A stretch of 41,441 nucleotides of DNA from assembly GCA_044236545.1 (NCBI GenBank), contig JBIIGI010000015.1, forward strand, positions 1 through 41,441, written 5' to 3'. The stretch comes from UBA6821 sp044236545 (GTDB lineage Bacteria; Verrucomicrobiota; Verrucomicrobiia; Chthoniobacterales; UBA6821). Position numbers and translations under genes: made by a program. Below the pieces are notes generated by a model. The model ran no database searches and was not told where the DNA came from. It was given only the letters and a program-made list of their open reading frames with translations. Shown here piece by piece: positions 26,545 to 36,191 of this stretch (position 1 is its first letter; every line of letters starts with the position of its first letter).

Positions 26545-28251
26545 ATGCAACGCCGTTGGATCCTCCCCTCCTCCCCGGATGATGCCGGCATCAGACTCCT
26601 GGCCTCCGAACTTGGGGTTCCGGCAGTGGTGGCTACCCTGCTTGCGGCACGGGGATTCTCGACCGCCGAGGAGGCAACCCTTTTCCTCGACCCGCGTCTC
26701 GCCACGCTGAGACCTCCCGAGGAAATCCCAGGCATCCGCGCCGCCGCAGAGCGCCTGATCGAGGCAGTCGCCTCAAAGGAACGGATCACCCTTTATGGCG
26801 ACTACGATGTCGACGGCGTCTCCTCCCTCACGATCCTCTGCCGCTACCTCCGCGCCGCCGGAGGGATCGTGGAGTGCTTCATCCCCGACAGAGCCGCCGA
26901 GGGATACGGACTGAGCCAGGCAGGCGTGGCACGCTGCCTCCGGGAAACGCTCCCGGGCCTCGTTGTGGCCGTCGACTGCGGAACCAACTCGCGCACCGAA
27001 GCCATGCACCTCCGCAAGGCCGGGTGCGATCTGGTGATCCTCGACCATCATGAGCCCGATGCGGAGAACGCCTCCGGACTCTGCGATGCACTCGTGAATC
27101 CGAAGCTCGGCGCCGATTTCCATTATCTCTGCAGTGCCGGGATCGTCTTCAAGCTCTGCCATGCCATGCAGAAAGCCTGCCCTGTTGAGGGACTTGATCT
27201 TAGGGAGTATCTCGATCTCGTGGCGCTCGGAACCGTGGCCGACATCGTCCCCCTGCTCGGAGAGAACCGCATTTTCGTCCGGGCCGGACTCCGCCAACTG
27301 GAACGATCCCGCTGGCCGGGACTTCATGCCCTGCTGCATGTCTCAGGCGCCACGTCACCCTACGATCCCTCGGATATCGGCTTCAAGATCGGCCCCAGGA
27401 TCAACGCCGCGGGCCGACTTGGAAGCGCCGCCGAAGCCCTCTCCCTCCTGCTCACGGATCACCCGGAGGAGGCCGGACGGATCGCCGCGCATCTCGACAA
27501 CCAGAACCGTGAACGCCAGGCCGTCGAGCGTGATGTCACGCTCCAGGCAGAGGAGTGGGTCGGGGCGCATTTCGACCCCGAACGCCATGCCTCGATCGTG
27601 GCGGGAATGCGCGACTGGCACCAGGGGGTGGTCGGCATCGTCGCCTCGCGTGTCTCGAGGCGCTGGCACCGGCCGACCCTGATCATCGGCTTCGACGCGA
27701 ACGGAGCAGGCAAGGGAAGCGGTCGCAGCATCGAGGGGCTCCCTCTCGTCGAGGCGCTTGGTCGTTGCTCCGGAGTGCTCGACACCTTCGGTGGCCACGA
27801 CATGGCAGCCGGACTGAGCCTCCGGGAATCCCGTCTCGAAGAGCTGCGGGAACGGTTCGAGGCGGCCACCCGGGAACTTATCAGTGAGGAGGATCTGGTG
27901 CCGCGGCTTCGCCTCGATGCGGAACTCGACCTCGCCCTTGCCGATGAGGAGTGGCTCGGCACGCAGGAACGCCTCGCCCCGTTCGGCACCTCCAATGCCC
28001 AACCGCTCCTCTTCTCACGCGGCGTCTCCCCTTCCGCGCCTCCGAAGGTGCTCAAGGAGAAACACCTGAGACTGGAACTCCGCAGCGCGGGCCGCCGGGC
28101 TCAGGCGATCTGGTTCAACGCCTCCATCGACTCCCTTCCCCGCCCCCCATGGGATGTCGCCTATACCGTGAACCGCAATACCTGGCAGGGTCGCGACGAG
28201 GCACAGATCCAGATCATTGCAGTCCGAAGTTCCGTTGCGGATGCGGCATGA
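26545..28251 (+). CDS. recJ: Single-stranded-DNA exonuclease RecJ
   Basis: 568 residues (E. coli 577). DHH-family motifs: LYGDYDVDGVSS (residues 83-94), VAVDCGTNS, VILDHHEPD, and in the DHHA1 part GPRINAAGRLG and FGGHDMAAGLSL. It degrades single-stranded DNA 5' to 3' in recombination and repair and depends on Mn2+ or Mg2+. The C-terminal OB-like domain (about 450-568) is present. It is followed by recG, so two repair genes stand together. Confidence 0.95.
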   Translation: MQRRWILPSSPDDAGIRLLASELGVPAVVATLLAARGFSTAEEATLFLDPRLATLRPPEEIPGIRAAAERLIEAVASKERITLYGDYDVDGVSSLTILCRYLRAAGGIVECFIPDRAAEGYGLSQAGVARCLRETLPGLVVAVDCGTNSRTEAMHLRKAGCDLVILDHHEPDAENASGLCDALVNPKLGADFHYLCSAGIVFKLCHAMQKACPVEGLDLREYLDLVALGTVADIVPLLGENRIFVRAGLRQLERSRWPGLHALLHVSGATSPYDPSDIGFKIGPRINAAGRLGSAAEALSLLLTDHPEEAGRIAAHLDNQNRERQAVERDVTLQAEEWVGAHFDPERHASIVAGMRDWHQGVVGIVASRVSRRWHRPTLIIGFDANGAGKGSGRSIEGLPLVEALGRCSGVLDTFGGHDMAAGLSLRESRLEELRERFEAATRELISEEDLVPRLRLDAELDLALADEEWLGTQERLAPFGTSNAQPLLFSRGVSPSAPPKVLKEKHLRLELRSAGRRAQAIWFNASIDSLPRPPWDVAYTVNRNTWQGRDEAQIQIIAVRSSVADAA

Positions 28252-28284
28252 GGAACAGCTTGTGAATTCGTGAAGCCGAAAAAA

Positions 28285-28367
28285 ATCAGGAACTCAGGAA
28301 ATCAAGAATAGAGCGGAAATTACCAATCTTATACCCAGTTCCTTTCCTGACTTCCTGATTTCCTGAT
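28285..28367. repeat. Octamer inverted repeat overlapping the recG start codon
   Basis: The left arm 28285-28308 (ATCAGGAA, CTCAGGAA, ATCAAGAA) matches the reverse complement of the right arm 28344-28367 (ATCAGGAA, ATCAGGAA, GTCAGGAA) at 21 of 24 positions. The arms are the same octamer type as in the elements around the LacI gene. The right arm ends inside the recG ATG (28366-28368). Confidence 0.8.
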
Positions 28368-30528
28368 GAATAATTCCCAGGTTGGTGATTCCGCGAAAAA
28401 TCAGGAGTGTTCCACAGCAAAGAAGATTCCCTCTTCAAAAACAGCGAAGAAACAAAAAAAGATTTCTCCAGCCAACCCACCTCACGATCCTGAGACTCCA
28501 CTGGAGCGACTCGGATGGATCAGGCGTCCGCAACTCACGGCGCTCGGTAAGTTGGGCATCACCACACTGCGCGGTTTGCTGGAGCATTACCCCAGGCGTC
28601 ACGAGGATCGCAGACGCTTCGATCATTTCCCGGACTCGGAAAGCGATCGATCCTTCTGTCTCAGCGGGACGGTCGGCAAGACCGTATTCCGACGCTTCGG
28701 CCGGATGCGCAGCTTCGAGGCTGAAATCGAGGAAACTCCGGGATCACCGCTGACATCAAAAATCACGCTACGCTGGTTCAACCTCTTCCATGTCCAGAAG
28801 ACGGTCATCACCGGAATGCGCCTGATCGTCCACGGAAATGTCCGCCTTCGCGGAAAGCGTCTCTGCATGGAGCATCCGGAGTTTGAGCTCGTCACGGAGG
28901 AGGACAAACAGAGCATCCACCTCGACCGCATCGTCCCGGTTCATCCCGCCGGGGAGGGAATCAGCGTCAGGGTGATCAGGGGACTGATCCACCGCGCCCT
29001 TGCCGAGACGGACTGGAGAGGATGGACCGACCCCCTGCCACAGAGACATTCAAACTGGTCGCAGGCCATCAGGACCATTCATTTTCCGTCGGAACCCGAA
29101 GAGCTGGAACCTGCCCGCAGGGAACTTGCCCTCCGCGAACTCCTCGGTGTGCAGACGCTCGTGACCCTCAGGCGCAACGAGGCCCGCCAACCGCGCGGTG
29201 CGGCTAAAAAGAGCCGGGGAAAGCTCCTGAAGACCTTCCTCGGAAATCTGCCTTTCACCCTCACATCCCCCCAACTCAATTCCCTGGAGGCGATCCGGAA
29301 CGACATGGGCAACGAGCACCGGATGCACCGTCTCCTGCAGGGTGATGTCGGTTCGGGGAAGACCGTGGTGGCTGCGTCGGCGATGCTTCTGGCGATCGAG
29401 TCGGGACATCGCGCGGTCCTGATGGCGCCGACCCAGATACTCGCGGATCAGCACTTCCGGAACTTCCGGCGGTGGTTCGAGCCGCTGGGTATCGGCGTAC
29501 GCCTTCTCACCGGAACAAGGAGTGGAAAAACGATCCCATCGTCCTCAATCCTGGAAAAACCCTCCGCAGTGATCGGCACCCATGCCCTTCTCCATGATGA
29601 AGCGGCCCTGAGCGGAACCGGTCTGGTCGTGATCGACGAGCAGCACAAGTTCGGAGTCCTCCAGCGGACGCGTCTGGCCGCCCTGGCATCGGCTCCCGAC
29701 GTGCTTGTGATGACCGCAACGCCGATCCCCCGCACGCTGACCCAAACCCTTTACGGAGACCTCGATCTCTCGATCATCGACGAGAGCCCCTCCGGCAGAG
29801 GCACCCTTCGCACCGCCGCCCGCGGCTCTGGAAAGCTTCCCGAGATCATCGCCTACCTCAGGGAACAACTCCAAAAAGGGAGGCAGGCCTTTGTCGTCTA
29901 CCCGCTGATCGAGGAGTCGGAAAAGCTCGCGGCAAAGGCCGCCGAAGCGGAGATCGAGCTCTGGAAGGAACGCCTCTCACCGTTCTCCTGCGCCCTGCTC
30001 CATGGGCGGATGACCAGCGTCGAGAAGGAATCCGTCATGGAAGCCTTCCGTTCGGGAAAAACCCAAGTTCTCGTCACCACCTCGGTCATCGAGGTCGGTG
30101 TCGACATCCCCAACGCCACCTTCCTTCTTGTGGAGAACGCCGAGCGCTTCGGACTCGCCCAACTCCACCAACTCCGAGGACGCATCGGCCGGGGCTCCCA
30201 TACCTCCACCTGCGTCCTGATCGAGGGGAGTGGAAATCCGGAAGCCATGGAACGCCTGCGGATTCTGGAGAAGAGCAACGATGGCTTCGTGATCGCCGAG
30301 GAGGATCTCCGTCTGCGTGGAGCAGGTGATATCCTGGGAACCGCCCAAAGCGGCCTCCCCCCCCTCCGCGTTGCCGATCTTCTCCGCGATGCCGACCTGA
30401 TCAATGAGGCGGCCACCGCGGCGGCCGGCATCCTTGCCCTCGATCCGGAACTGGCGATGCCCCTCCATGCGACCCTGCGGAAACTGAGGGGTGACTTCAT
30501 GGAGCAACTGAAAGCCACGGGGGGATGA
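28366..30528 (+). CDS. recG: ATP-dependent DNA helicase RecG
   Basis: 720 residues (E. coli 693). A Lys/Ser-rich 45-residue start, the wedge/OB domain (GWIRRPQLTALGKLGITTLR, EHYPRRHEDRR), then SF2 helicase motifs: I GDVGSGKT (from residue 326), II DEQH (424-427), III TATPIPRTL, and VI HQLRGRIGRGSH. It remodels stalled forks and branch-migrates Holliday junctions. The start ATG lies at the edge of an octamer inverted repeat with no Shine-Dalgarno sequence; the unusual N-terminal extension may come from repeat-derived DNA. I see no alternative ATG before the conserved region. Confidence 0.95.
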   Translation: MNNSQVGDSAKNQECSTAKKIPSSKTAKKQKKISPANPPHDPETPLERLGWIRRPQLTALGKLGITTLRGLLEHYPRRHEDRRRFDHFPDSESDRSFCLSGTVGKTVFRRFGRMRSFEAEIEETPGSPLTSKITLRWFNLFHVQKTVITGMRLIVHGNVRLRGKRLCMEHPEFELVTEEDKQSIHLDRIVPVHPAGEGISVRVIRGLIHRALAETDWRGWTDPLPQRHSNWSQAIRTIHFPSEPEELEPARRELALRELLGVQTLVTLRRNEARQPRGAAKKSRGKLLKTFLGNLPFTLTSPQLNSLEAIRNDMGNEHRMHRLLQGDVGSGKTVVAASAMLLAIESGHRAVLMAPTQILADQHFRNFRRWFEPLGIGVRLLTGTRSGKTIPSSSILEKPSAVIGTHALLHDEAALSGTGLVVIDEQHKFGVLQRTRLAALASAPDVLVMTATPIPRTLTQTLYGDLDLSIIDESPSGRGTLRTAARGSGKLPEIIAYLREQLQKGRQAFVVYPLIEESEKLAAKAAEAEIELWKERLSPFSCALLHGRMTSVEKESVMEAFRSGKTQVLVTTSVIEVGVDIPNATFLLVENAERFGLAQLHQLRGRIGRGSHTSTCVLIEGSGNPEAMERLRILEKSNDGFVIAEEDLRLRGAGDILGTAQSGLPPLRVADLLRDADLINEAATAAAGILALDPELAMPLHATLRKLRGDFMEQLKATGG

Positions 30529-30578
30529 GGATTCACCCTTGCGCGCGGTCGCAACCTGATTCAGATTGAAAATCGTAG

Positions 30579-30931
30579 GGGGGCGCACTGGTTTCGACCC
30601 GAAGCACATTGCGCGTCCTGCATGCCGAGGATGATTCGTTGGCCTCGTAAAAAATCGGATCAAACAAACAAACGCAGATTACGAAGATCTAGCTCTCGCG
30701 GCCTAAAGTCCGCGACGCCGACACACCGACGCCTGCTGGGTGTGAAGGCGACGCCAGCAGGCTGGCTCCCTGGCGGTTCGACCGCGCCGGGGAGTGACTC
30801 GATTCCGTGGACGATCGGGGGAAAGCAGCGTGCCTCACCGTGGCCGACCCCTTAAATCTCAAGTGAGGTCAAGCATGTGGACGGACGTCTGATGCGGTTC
30901 GGGGACAGGGGTTCGACTCCCCTCGCCTCCA
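30579..30931 (+). ncRNA. ssrA: Transfer-messenger RNA
   Basis: The tRNA-like ends pair perfectly: GGGGGCG (30579-30585) with CGCCTCC (30924-30930), discriminator A30931, CCA not encoded. The 5' end continues CACTGGTTTCGAC, and the T arm is AGGGG-TTCGACT-CCCCT. The tag frame ends GCA GAT TAC GAA GAT CTA GCT CTC GCG GCC TAA, giving ADYEDLALAA (30674-30706). Upstream in the same frame are codons for KQTN, so the resume codon cannot be fixed by eye. It rescues stalled ribosomes with SmpB and marks proteins for proteolysis. Confidence 0.95.
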
Positions 30932-30932
30932 C

Positions 30933-30961
30933 CCCCTTGATTTTAAAGGGGTTAGGGTTTT
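30933..30961 (+). terminator. Possible terminator of ssrA
   Basis: Stem CCCCTT/AAGGGG (30933-30951) with a 7-nt loop, then TTAGGGTTTT. A second hairpin ATTGGTC/GACCAAT lies at 30965-30984. The T tract is broken, so this is weak. Beyond it, to 31185, I see no gene. Confidence 0.4.
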
Positions 30962-31185
30962 GGGATTGGTCGGGTAAGACCAATACTAAGACCCAGCTCA
31001 AAGGAATTTGCCTGAGTCCAAGGGTGTCCATTCCATTGGTGATTGATTCCTTCCACACTCATTCGCACGTGCTTGGCGGGGTGTATTTTTGGGCCTGGGT
31101 GCCCTATGACAAGGGACGTTACCCTGCCGGCATGAGATGCATCTGCCTCTCACCTGCATTGATCCCCTGGCCATCTTGATTGCCG

Positions 31186-31356
31186 CTACTTCTTCTTCCC
31201 CTTAGTCGGAGTCGGATTGGCCTCAATGAAGTCCCTCACGGCCCTCACCACCACATCACTCAGGGTGACATCGGCTTTGTCGGCAATGGCTTGGAGTACG
31301 TCTTTTTCGTCCGTGGGAATGCGGACTGTCATGATCCCGTCGCGTCTTTTTGGCAT
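31186..31356 (-). CDS. Small ribbon-helix-helix protein
   Basis: 56 residues from ATG 31356 (a TTG at 31380 would add eight). MTVRIPTDEKDVLQAIADKADVTLSDVVVRAVRDFIE has the strand-helix-helix pattern of CopG/Arc-type DNA-binding proteins, with a Lys-rich tail. Such proteins are often antitoxins or autorepressors; no toxin gene is adjacent. It is divergent from the TPR gene at 31453. TTGCAA and TACTAT, 18 bp apart, upstream of the ATG could be a weak promoter, which is speculative. Confidence 0.7.
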   Translation of the reverse strand: MPKRRDGIMTVRIPTDEKDVLQAIADKADVTLSDVVVRAVRDFIEANPTPTKGKKK

Positions 31357-31452
31357 GGTAAGGATAGTAGTACAAAACAATACACCGTTGCAACCTATTC
31401 CTGCTCGTCTGAACCATGGGCCAGTGGATAACTTCCCTTTTCTCCGTCCCGC

Positions 31453-33410
31453 ATGACCTTCCTCACCACACTCACTGCCATTGAACTCCTTCCCAATGGG
31501 AGTGGTGTGTCCAAGCTGTCCGGTGAAGAGCTCCAGAAGCGTCTGGCCTCGGTTTTCGACTATCTCCCCGAGGGCACGACATTCGGCCTCGATGGCGAGA
31601 AGGTCTCCATCACCATTCCTGAAACCAAAGCCTCAGAGAAGGCAGAGGCTGCCCGTCTGGCTGAAAAGGCCGCCCAGAGGGCCAGACAGGGAGAGTACGG
31701 GAAGGCCAGGGATATCTATCGGCGTGTCTTGGAGCTGGATCCCGTTCATCCGAGTGCCCGCCGCGATCTGGCCATGATCTGCGTGGAGACGGGAGATAAC
31801 GACGAGGCCAAGGACTCTCTGATCGAGTCACTCCGACTTTTCCCCGACGACGCTTGGAGCCTGGTGGTGCTCGCCAACCAGTATGCCAAGGAGGATGACC
31901 ACGAGACCGCCATCAGATTCGTCCGACGCGCCTTGGAGCTGAAGCCCGGTGACCCATGGGCTCTCAACACCCTCGCCACCGCACTCATGGAGCAGGGCAA
32001 ACTGGAGGAAGCTCTCAAAACCTACGGGGAGGCCATTGCCAGCGATCCCACCTTTGCCAATGCCTACTACGGCCGTGCCATGGGGCTCATCCGCATGGAG
32101 CGGTTTGAAGATGCCGCCAAAGCCCTCATGGAGATGTTCTCCAGCGGTAAGTTCCAGGACTTCCGGACCAACATCGTCTTTGCCAAGGCCCGATCGGCCT
32201 ACGTCCACGTCCAGAACATCATCGCCAACAACCGCCTCCCCGAGACCGGCGCCCTTCTGAAACGCCTCTGTGCCGAAGGAGAGACCCGTTCGGGCTACCC
32301 GGTAAAGATCATCGAGGGTGAACTCGCCAGCACGATCGTCGGCCAGATCAAGATGGCGTGGAAGCACGACGCCGATCACCACCTACTCACCCTGCGCTCG
32401 GGTGACTGCCCGCAGCTTCTGCGCAACTATCACGCCATCCACGAGCTGATGCACCTCTTCATGGAGAGCGATGCCAGAGATCAGGGAACCAACAGATGGT
32501 TCATGACGACCGAGGAGACACGGGAGAATACCGCCAAAGCGCTCAAGCCCGACTCCGGAGCATTCAGAAGAAGGGATTCCGGGACGAGGAGGTGGCCCAC
32601 ATGGTCAACGAACTGGCCTCGACCGCCAACCTCTTCCTCTACAACTGTCCCATCGACATGATCATCGAGCGGCACATCTGGAAGGAATATCCGGAGCTTC
32701 GCGATGCCCAGTTCTGCGGGCTCGTCTCCATCGTCCACAACGCCATCCGGCTCACCATGAATCCGGAAATCAGGAAGGTGGTCCCCGCCTCACTGCTCAG
32801 GATCAACGATCATCTCAACGGAGTCTTCGCCCTCTTTGTGGACGAGCTCTTCGAGAGGGCCACCACCTACGCCGACGCCTACAGGAAACTTCCTAATTTC
32901 CAGAACACCGAGAAGCTCTTCGCCCTCTGGAAGGAGAAGAGCGCACAACTGACACCAGGCGCTGAATACGACCTCGTGGACACCTTCGGAGAGTTCCTCG
33001 GCATCCGTGACTGGTACGATTGGAAGAAGGACAGGGGATTCATTCCTCCTGAGGGGATCCTTGATAATCTGGAGAAAGAGGGAACCACCAACCCCGATCT
33101 CCTCAAGGCCAAGGCACCCGCCAGCGTGATGTACATGCTGGATGCCCTTGAGCAATTCAGTTCCATGCAACCTGACGAGGTGAAGCACATTGTCCTTGAG
33201 ATCGCCGTCATGGGGGAGGAGGGAATCGACTACGCCTCGCCCGAGGAGAAATACCGTCTCAAGAGCCTTCCCCAGAAAGCCATGAGCGGACTCCAGCTCA
33301 TGTGCCTTCTGTATGCCGGCTTCAAGCAAGTAGCTCCTGAGATGGATCCAGAAATGGACCTTGAGAAAGAGTACCAGCAGGCCTTGGGAATCTGGAAAGC
33401 GAAGAAGTAG
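31453..33410 (+). pseudogene. TPR protein with HELMH metallopeptidase-like motif, frameshifted
   Basis: Two frames together make one protein of about 650 residues. The first runs from ATG 31453 with an acidic start, TPR repeats (about residues 65-215: AEKAAQRARQGEYGKARDIY, HPSARRDLAMICVETGDNDE, GDPWALNTLATALMEQGKLE) and HAIHELMHLFME (HELMH at 330-334). The second, in the -1 frame, carries on to 33410 with HMVNELASTANLFLYNCPID and a possible third ligand in MIIERHIW. The switch is best placed at 32521-32532, where one added T would give RENYRQSAQARLRS. HExxH plus downstream Glu suggests a zinc peptidase of gluzincin type. It could be a true mutation, an assembly error, or frameshifting. Family not recognised further. 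Confidence 0.75.
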
Positions 33411-33628
33411 CCCTTATTGGGGCAACCCAGATCATTTTAGGGGGGTAGGACGCTCTACGACCTACCTGGTGTGGGATGATTCTGGAAATGAAAACCAATC
33501 CATCCACTTACTCCTCGACAACTCGTGCCTCCGCTTCAGCACCTCTCGCCCCTACAACCCAAACAAGTTGCTCACTGTTTTCTATAAGCTTACATTGCAT
33601 TGGAGAACCAACCTTGAAGACCCAAGCC

Positions 33629-33940
33629 ATGAACGTCATAACCACCACTCTAGCCACCATCGCCATCCTCGCAGTTGCAATGAATTGTTCAGCGCAGGAC
33701 TGCGACCCCGATCCCATGGCGGCGGTCGGCGCTGCCATGATCGTCGGCGGCCAGAGCACCGGCGTCGTCCCCCAGCAAATCAATGACAATGGGCGGAATG
33801 TCTGGGTCACCTCCGATGGCAAGGGCTCGGGCGTCATCTACCAGGATCGCGGGCCGACCTACATTCAGAAAATGGGAGATACCACCTTCATCATCCCCAC
33901 GGCGAATCCACCCGCAAGTCAAAGGAACCGCCAGCGGTAG
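33629..33940 (+). CDS. Small secreted protein, unknown
   Basis: 103 residues from ATG 33629. A signal peptide (MNVITTTLATIAILAVAMNCSA) is followed by a short mature part with CDPDPM and two similar phrases, VWVTSDGKGSGVIYQDRGPT and IQKMGDTTFIIP, that look like beta-hairpins. The frame is open from 33476, but that part overlaps no conserved-looking sequence and would bury the signal peptide. I do not recognise a family. Expected location is the periplasm or outside. The preceding 218 bp hold nothing recognisable. Confidence 0.6.
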   Translation: MNVITTTLATIAILAVAMNCSAQDCDPDPMAAVGAAMIVGGQSTGVVPQQINDNGRNVWVTSDGKGSGVIYQDRGPTYIQKMGDTTFIIPTANPPASQRNRQR

Positions 33941-33975
33941 GATTAGAGGGGTGAGGCTTCGGCTACCCAGTTACC

Positions 33976-34209
33976 ATGACCCCCATCGCCAACTGTCCCG
34001 TCCCCTTCCGGTTCCAGTGCCCCAAGCTCTGGAAAAATCTCAAACCGACCGACGAGAGCGACATCCGCTTCTGCCAGACCTGTCAAAAAAAGGTCTACCT
34101 CTGCCGCAACATGGAGGATGTGGCGCGACACGCCCAGTCCGGGGACTGCATAGCCATCCGCACCTCGGCACGGAGAGAGCACTACATCGGTGAGATCGGA
34201 CCTCAGTGA
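33976..34209 (+). CDS. Small cysteine-rich protein, zinc-ribbon-like
   Basis: 77 residues: FRFQCPKLWKNLKPT, then RFCQTCQKKVYLCRN, then HAQSGDCIAIR. I recall a family of short bacterial proteins with this C-P-x-x-W ... F-C-x-x-C-x-x-x-V ... G-x-C-x-A pattern, without an assigned function. The five Cys (CP, CxxC, LC, DC) could bind zinc. It lies 35 bp after the small secreted protein gene and 21 bp before the YbjN-domain gene, in the same direction. Confidence 0.7.
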   Translation: MTPIANCPVPFRFQCPKLWKNLKPTDESDIRFCQTCQKKVYLCRNMEDVARHAQSGDCIAIRTSARREHYIGEIGPQ

Positions 34210-34230
34210 TCATGACCATACCTCAATCCC

Positions 34231-34863
34231 ATGTCTGAAATACCCGAAACAGCCCCTGCCTACTCTGCCATCACCGGATTCCTGGCGAGCAGAGGCTTGG
34301 ACTACTTCCCTCACGCCAAGGAGAACCGCGTTGGCTTCACCCTTGGGTCCGCTCAAGCAGACTACCGATTCTCGATCCGCATCACCGGGGGCTTGGAACA
34401 TCTCGAGTATATCGCCTGCTGCCCCTTCCGGATCCGCAAGGAACTTCGATCCTTCGTTGCAGAGCTCATTGCCCGTGCGAACTTCGGGATGCTTGATGGC
34501 AAATTCGAGATCGATATGAACGATGGAGAGGTTCGATTTCATCTAGTCCATGCACTCGGAGATGGCGAATTGAGTGTCAAGATGGTCGAGCGACTCTACC
34601 GCGCCTGCGTCTTCACCCTCGACCGCTACATTCCCGCCTTCATGCAGCACATCCACGCCGGATACACACCCGAGGATGCCATCTTCCATGCCGAGATGGA
34701 CCTTCAGCTCGAACGTCCCGCCAACGGCCCCAAGCCGTCGAAACGTGCATGGGTGAATCCAGAGACCACCACACAACCCCATCCGTTTGACAGCACAAAG
34801 GGGGAGGCAAAAACTCGCCCCAAGAAAAGCCCCGGAGGGCAGGATGAAATGACAAATCCATGA
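34231..34863 (+). CDS. YbjN-domain protein
   Basis: 210 residues. Residues about 10-150 follow the YbjN pattern: RFSIRITGGLEHLEYIACCP, then RSFVAELIARANFGMLDGKF, then EIDMNDGEVRFHLVHAL and LYRACVFTLDRYIPAFMQHI. This is a fold shared with type III secretion chaperones, and the family is of uncertain role (a stress-related regulator in E. coli). The last 50 residues are Pro/Lys-rich and probably disordered. Its stop overlaps the start of the next gene (ATGA), so it is coupled to the lipoprotein gene. Confidence 0.8.
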   Translation: MSEIPETAPAYSAITGFLASRGLDYFPHAKENRVGFTLGSAQADYRFSIRITGGLEHLEYIACCPFRIRKELRSFVAELIARANFGMLDGKFEIDMNDGEVRFHLVHALGDGELSVKMVERLYRACVFTLDRYIPAFMQHIHAGYTPEDAIFHAEMDLQLERPANGPKPSKRAWVNPETTTQPHPFDSTKGEAKTRPKKSPGGQDEMTNP

Positions 34864-36191
34864 ATACACACCAAATCATCATCATCACACTAGCCGCCAT
34901 GCTGGTGGGATGCGCCACTCCGTACGGAACATCTCCCGATGCATCCCAGACGGCCGCGCTCGGCCAGACTCCATCTCAAATCACCAAGGAACTTGGCCCA
35001 CCCACTGCCCAGTACATGAACGGGTTCGCCCTCTTTCATGACCAGGGCAATGAGGTTCAGACCCATTTCCATCGAGGCAATGCCGATGCTCTCTTCTACT
35101 ACACTTTCAAAAAGAAGATCACCGAGCCTTGGCTCTCTTCCACCCTAGCCCTCAACTCTAAGGGCGCACCCTGGGTTCTTGAAGCCAGCTCACCCTCTGG
35201 CCGGAAGGTTTATCACACGACGGATCGTAAGTATCATGCCTTCGTCAGCAAGGGGAACCAACTCCTTGTTGTCACTGACGAGTACTATCGGAGGACTCTG
35301 CATCATCCTGCCAAGGAACTCTCTGCAAGTGCATTGCCCGAGTGCCTGTTTGCTCCCGACCACGAGTTCGCGACGATTGGGGACCCTGAGGCGAAGATCG
35401 CGAGGATCTACGGGGACCCGACTGCTGTCTTTCGAGACGGCTTTAAAGACTATTTCGATGGGTGCATCAAGATACAGGTCCACTACGCCAACGGGGTCTG
35501 CGATTCCCTCCTGTACAAGGCAAACGAAGGCCGGAAGTTCACCGATTGCTGGACCTCCCGCCTCCTTAGCATGAACTCTAGGGGTCAGGCATGGATCGTC
35601 AGGAGGGATTCAACTCCCGACGAAGTTGGTTGCCGCACCCCAGACTGCAAGCTGGCCGCGACGCTTGTCAAAAATGAGACAATGATCGTCAGCACTGACC
35701 AATTCAGGAGATGGCTTCACAGAGGAAAGGGGGAATTGCCACCAAGGCAACCGGGTGAATCCGTACTTTACCCCGACTGCACCAGAGTCTTCCTCGGTCA
35801 GACGGAAGCGAAAATGACCGAGCGCCTAGGGAAGCCGACAACAGGACAGGACCCGGGGGTCAAAATCTACCACGACAACCATGTCGAGGTGCGTGCGAGC
35901 TTTGAAGATGGGATCTGCAACAAGATCAAATATTTCTCCGACAAAGGACGAAAGTTTAGCGCTCATTGGGTATCGGCGACCCTGTGCCTGAACTCACATG
36001 GCTATGCATGGGTCGTCTATCAAGGATCGACTCCCAAGAAGACCTTTTATCGGGCATGCAACGAGAAGGTCTACGCCCGACTGACCAATGGAAATGAACT
36101 GGGAATCCTCACGAATCAGTTAGTCGAGAGAGCCTCACGCAGACTCGAAGATAAGAAGAAGACCAAGGCCAACATATCCTCCCAGCTATGA
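34860..36191 (+). CDS. Lipoprotein of three tandem ~115-residue repeats
   Basis: 443 residues. Lipobox LVGC (Cys18). Three internal copies begin LGQTPSQITKELGPPT (about 34), IGDPEAKIARIYGDPT (about 171) and LGQTEAKMTERLGKPT (about 319). Each continues with a strand about FHDQGNEVQTHF / FDGCIKIQVHY / YHDNHVEVRASF, then W-(L/T/V)-S-x-x-L-x-(L/M)-N-S-(K/R/H)-G-x-(P/A)-W. The opening resembles BamE/SmpA-type small domains (G-x-T-x-x-x-V-x-x-x-L-G-x-P). No family is known to me for the whole unit. Expected to sit on a membrane facing the periplasm. Coupled by ATGA overlap to the YbjN-domain gene. Confidence 0.75.
   Translation: MNTHQIIIITLAAMLVGCATPYGTSPDASQTAALGQTPSQITKELGPPTAQYMNGFALFHDQGNEVQTHFHRGNADALFYYTFKKKITEPWLSSTLALNSKGAPWVLEASSPSGRKVYHTTDRKYHAFVSKGNQLLVVTDEYYRRTLHHPAKELSASALPECLFAPDHEFATIGDPEAKIARIYGDPTAVFRDGFKDYFDGCIKIQVHYANGVCDSLLYKANEGRKFTDCWTSRLLSMNSRGQAWIVRRDSTPDEVGCRTPDCKLAATLVKNETMIVSTDQFRRWLHRGKGELPPRQPGESVLYPDCTRVFLGQTEAKMTERLGKPTTGQDPGVKIYHDNHVEVRASFEDGICNKIKYFSDKGRKFSAHWVSATLCLNSHGYAWVVYQGSTPKKTFYRACNEKVYARLTNGNELGILTNQLVERASRRLEDKKKTKANISSQL

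Noticed and set aside
30852..31058. Minus-strand open frame with ARGVEPLSPNRIR
   Set aside because: It is antisense translation of the tRNA-like 3' end of ssrA, not a protein.
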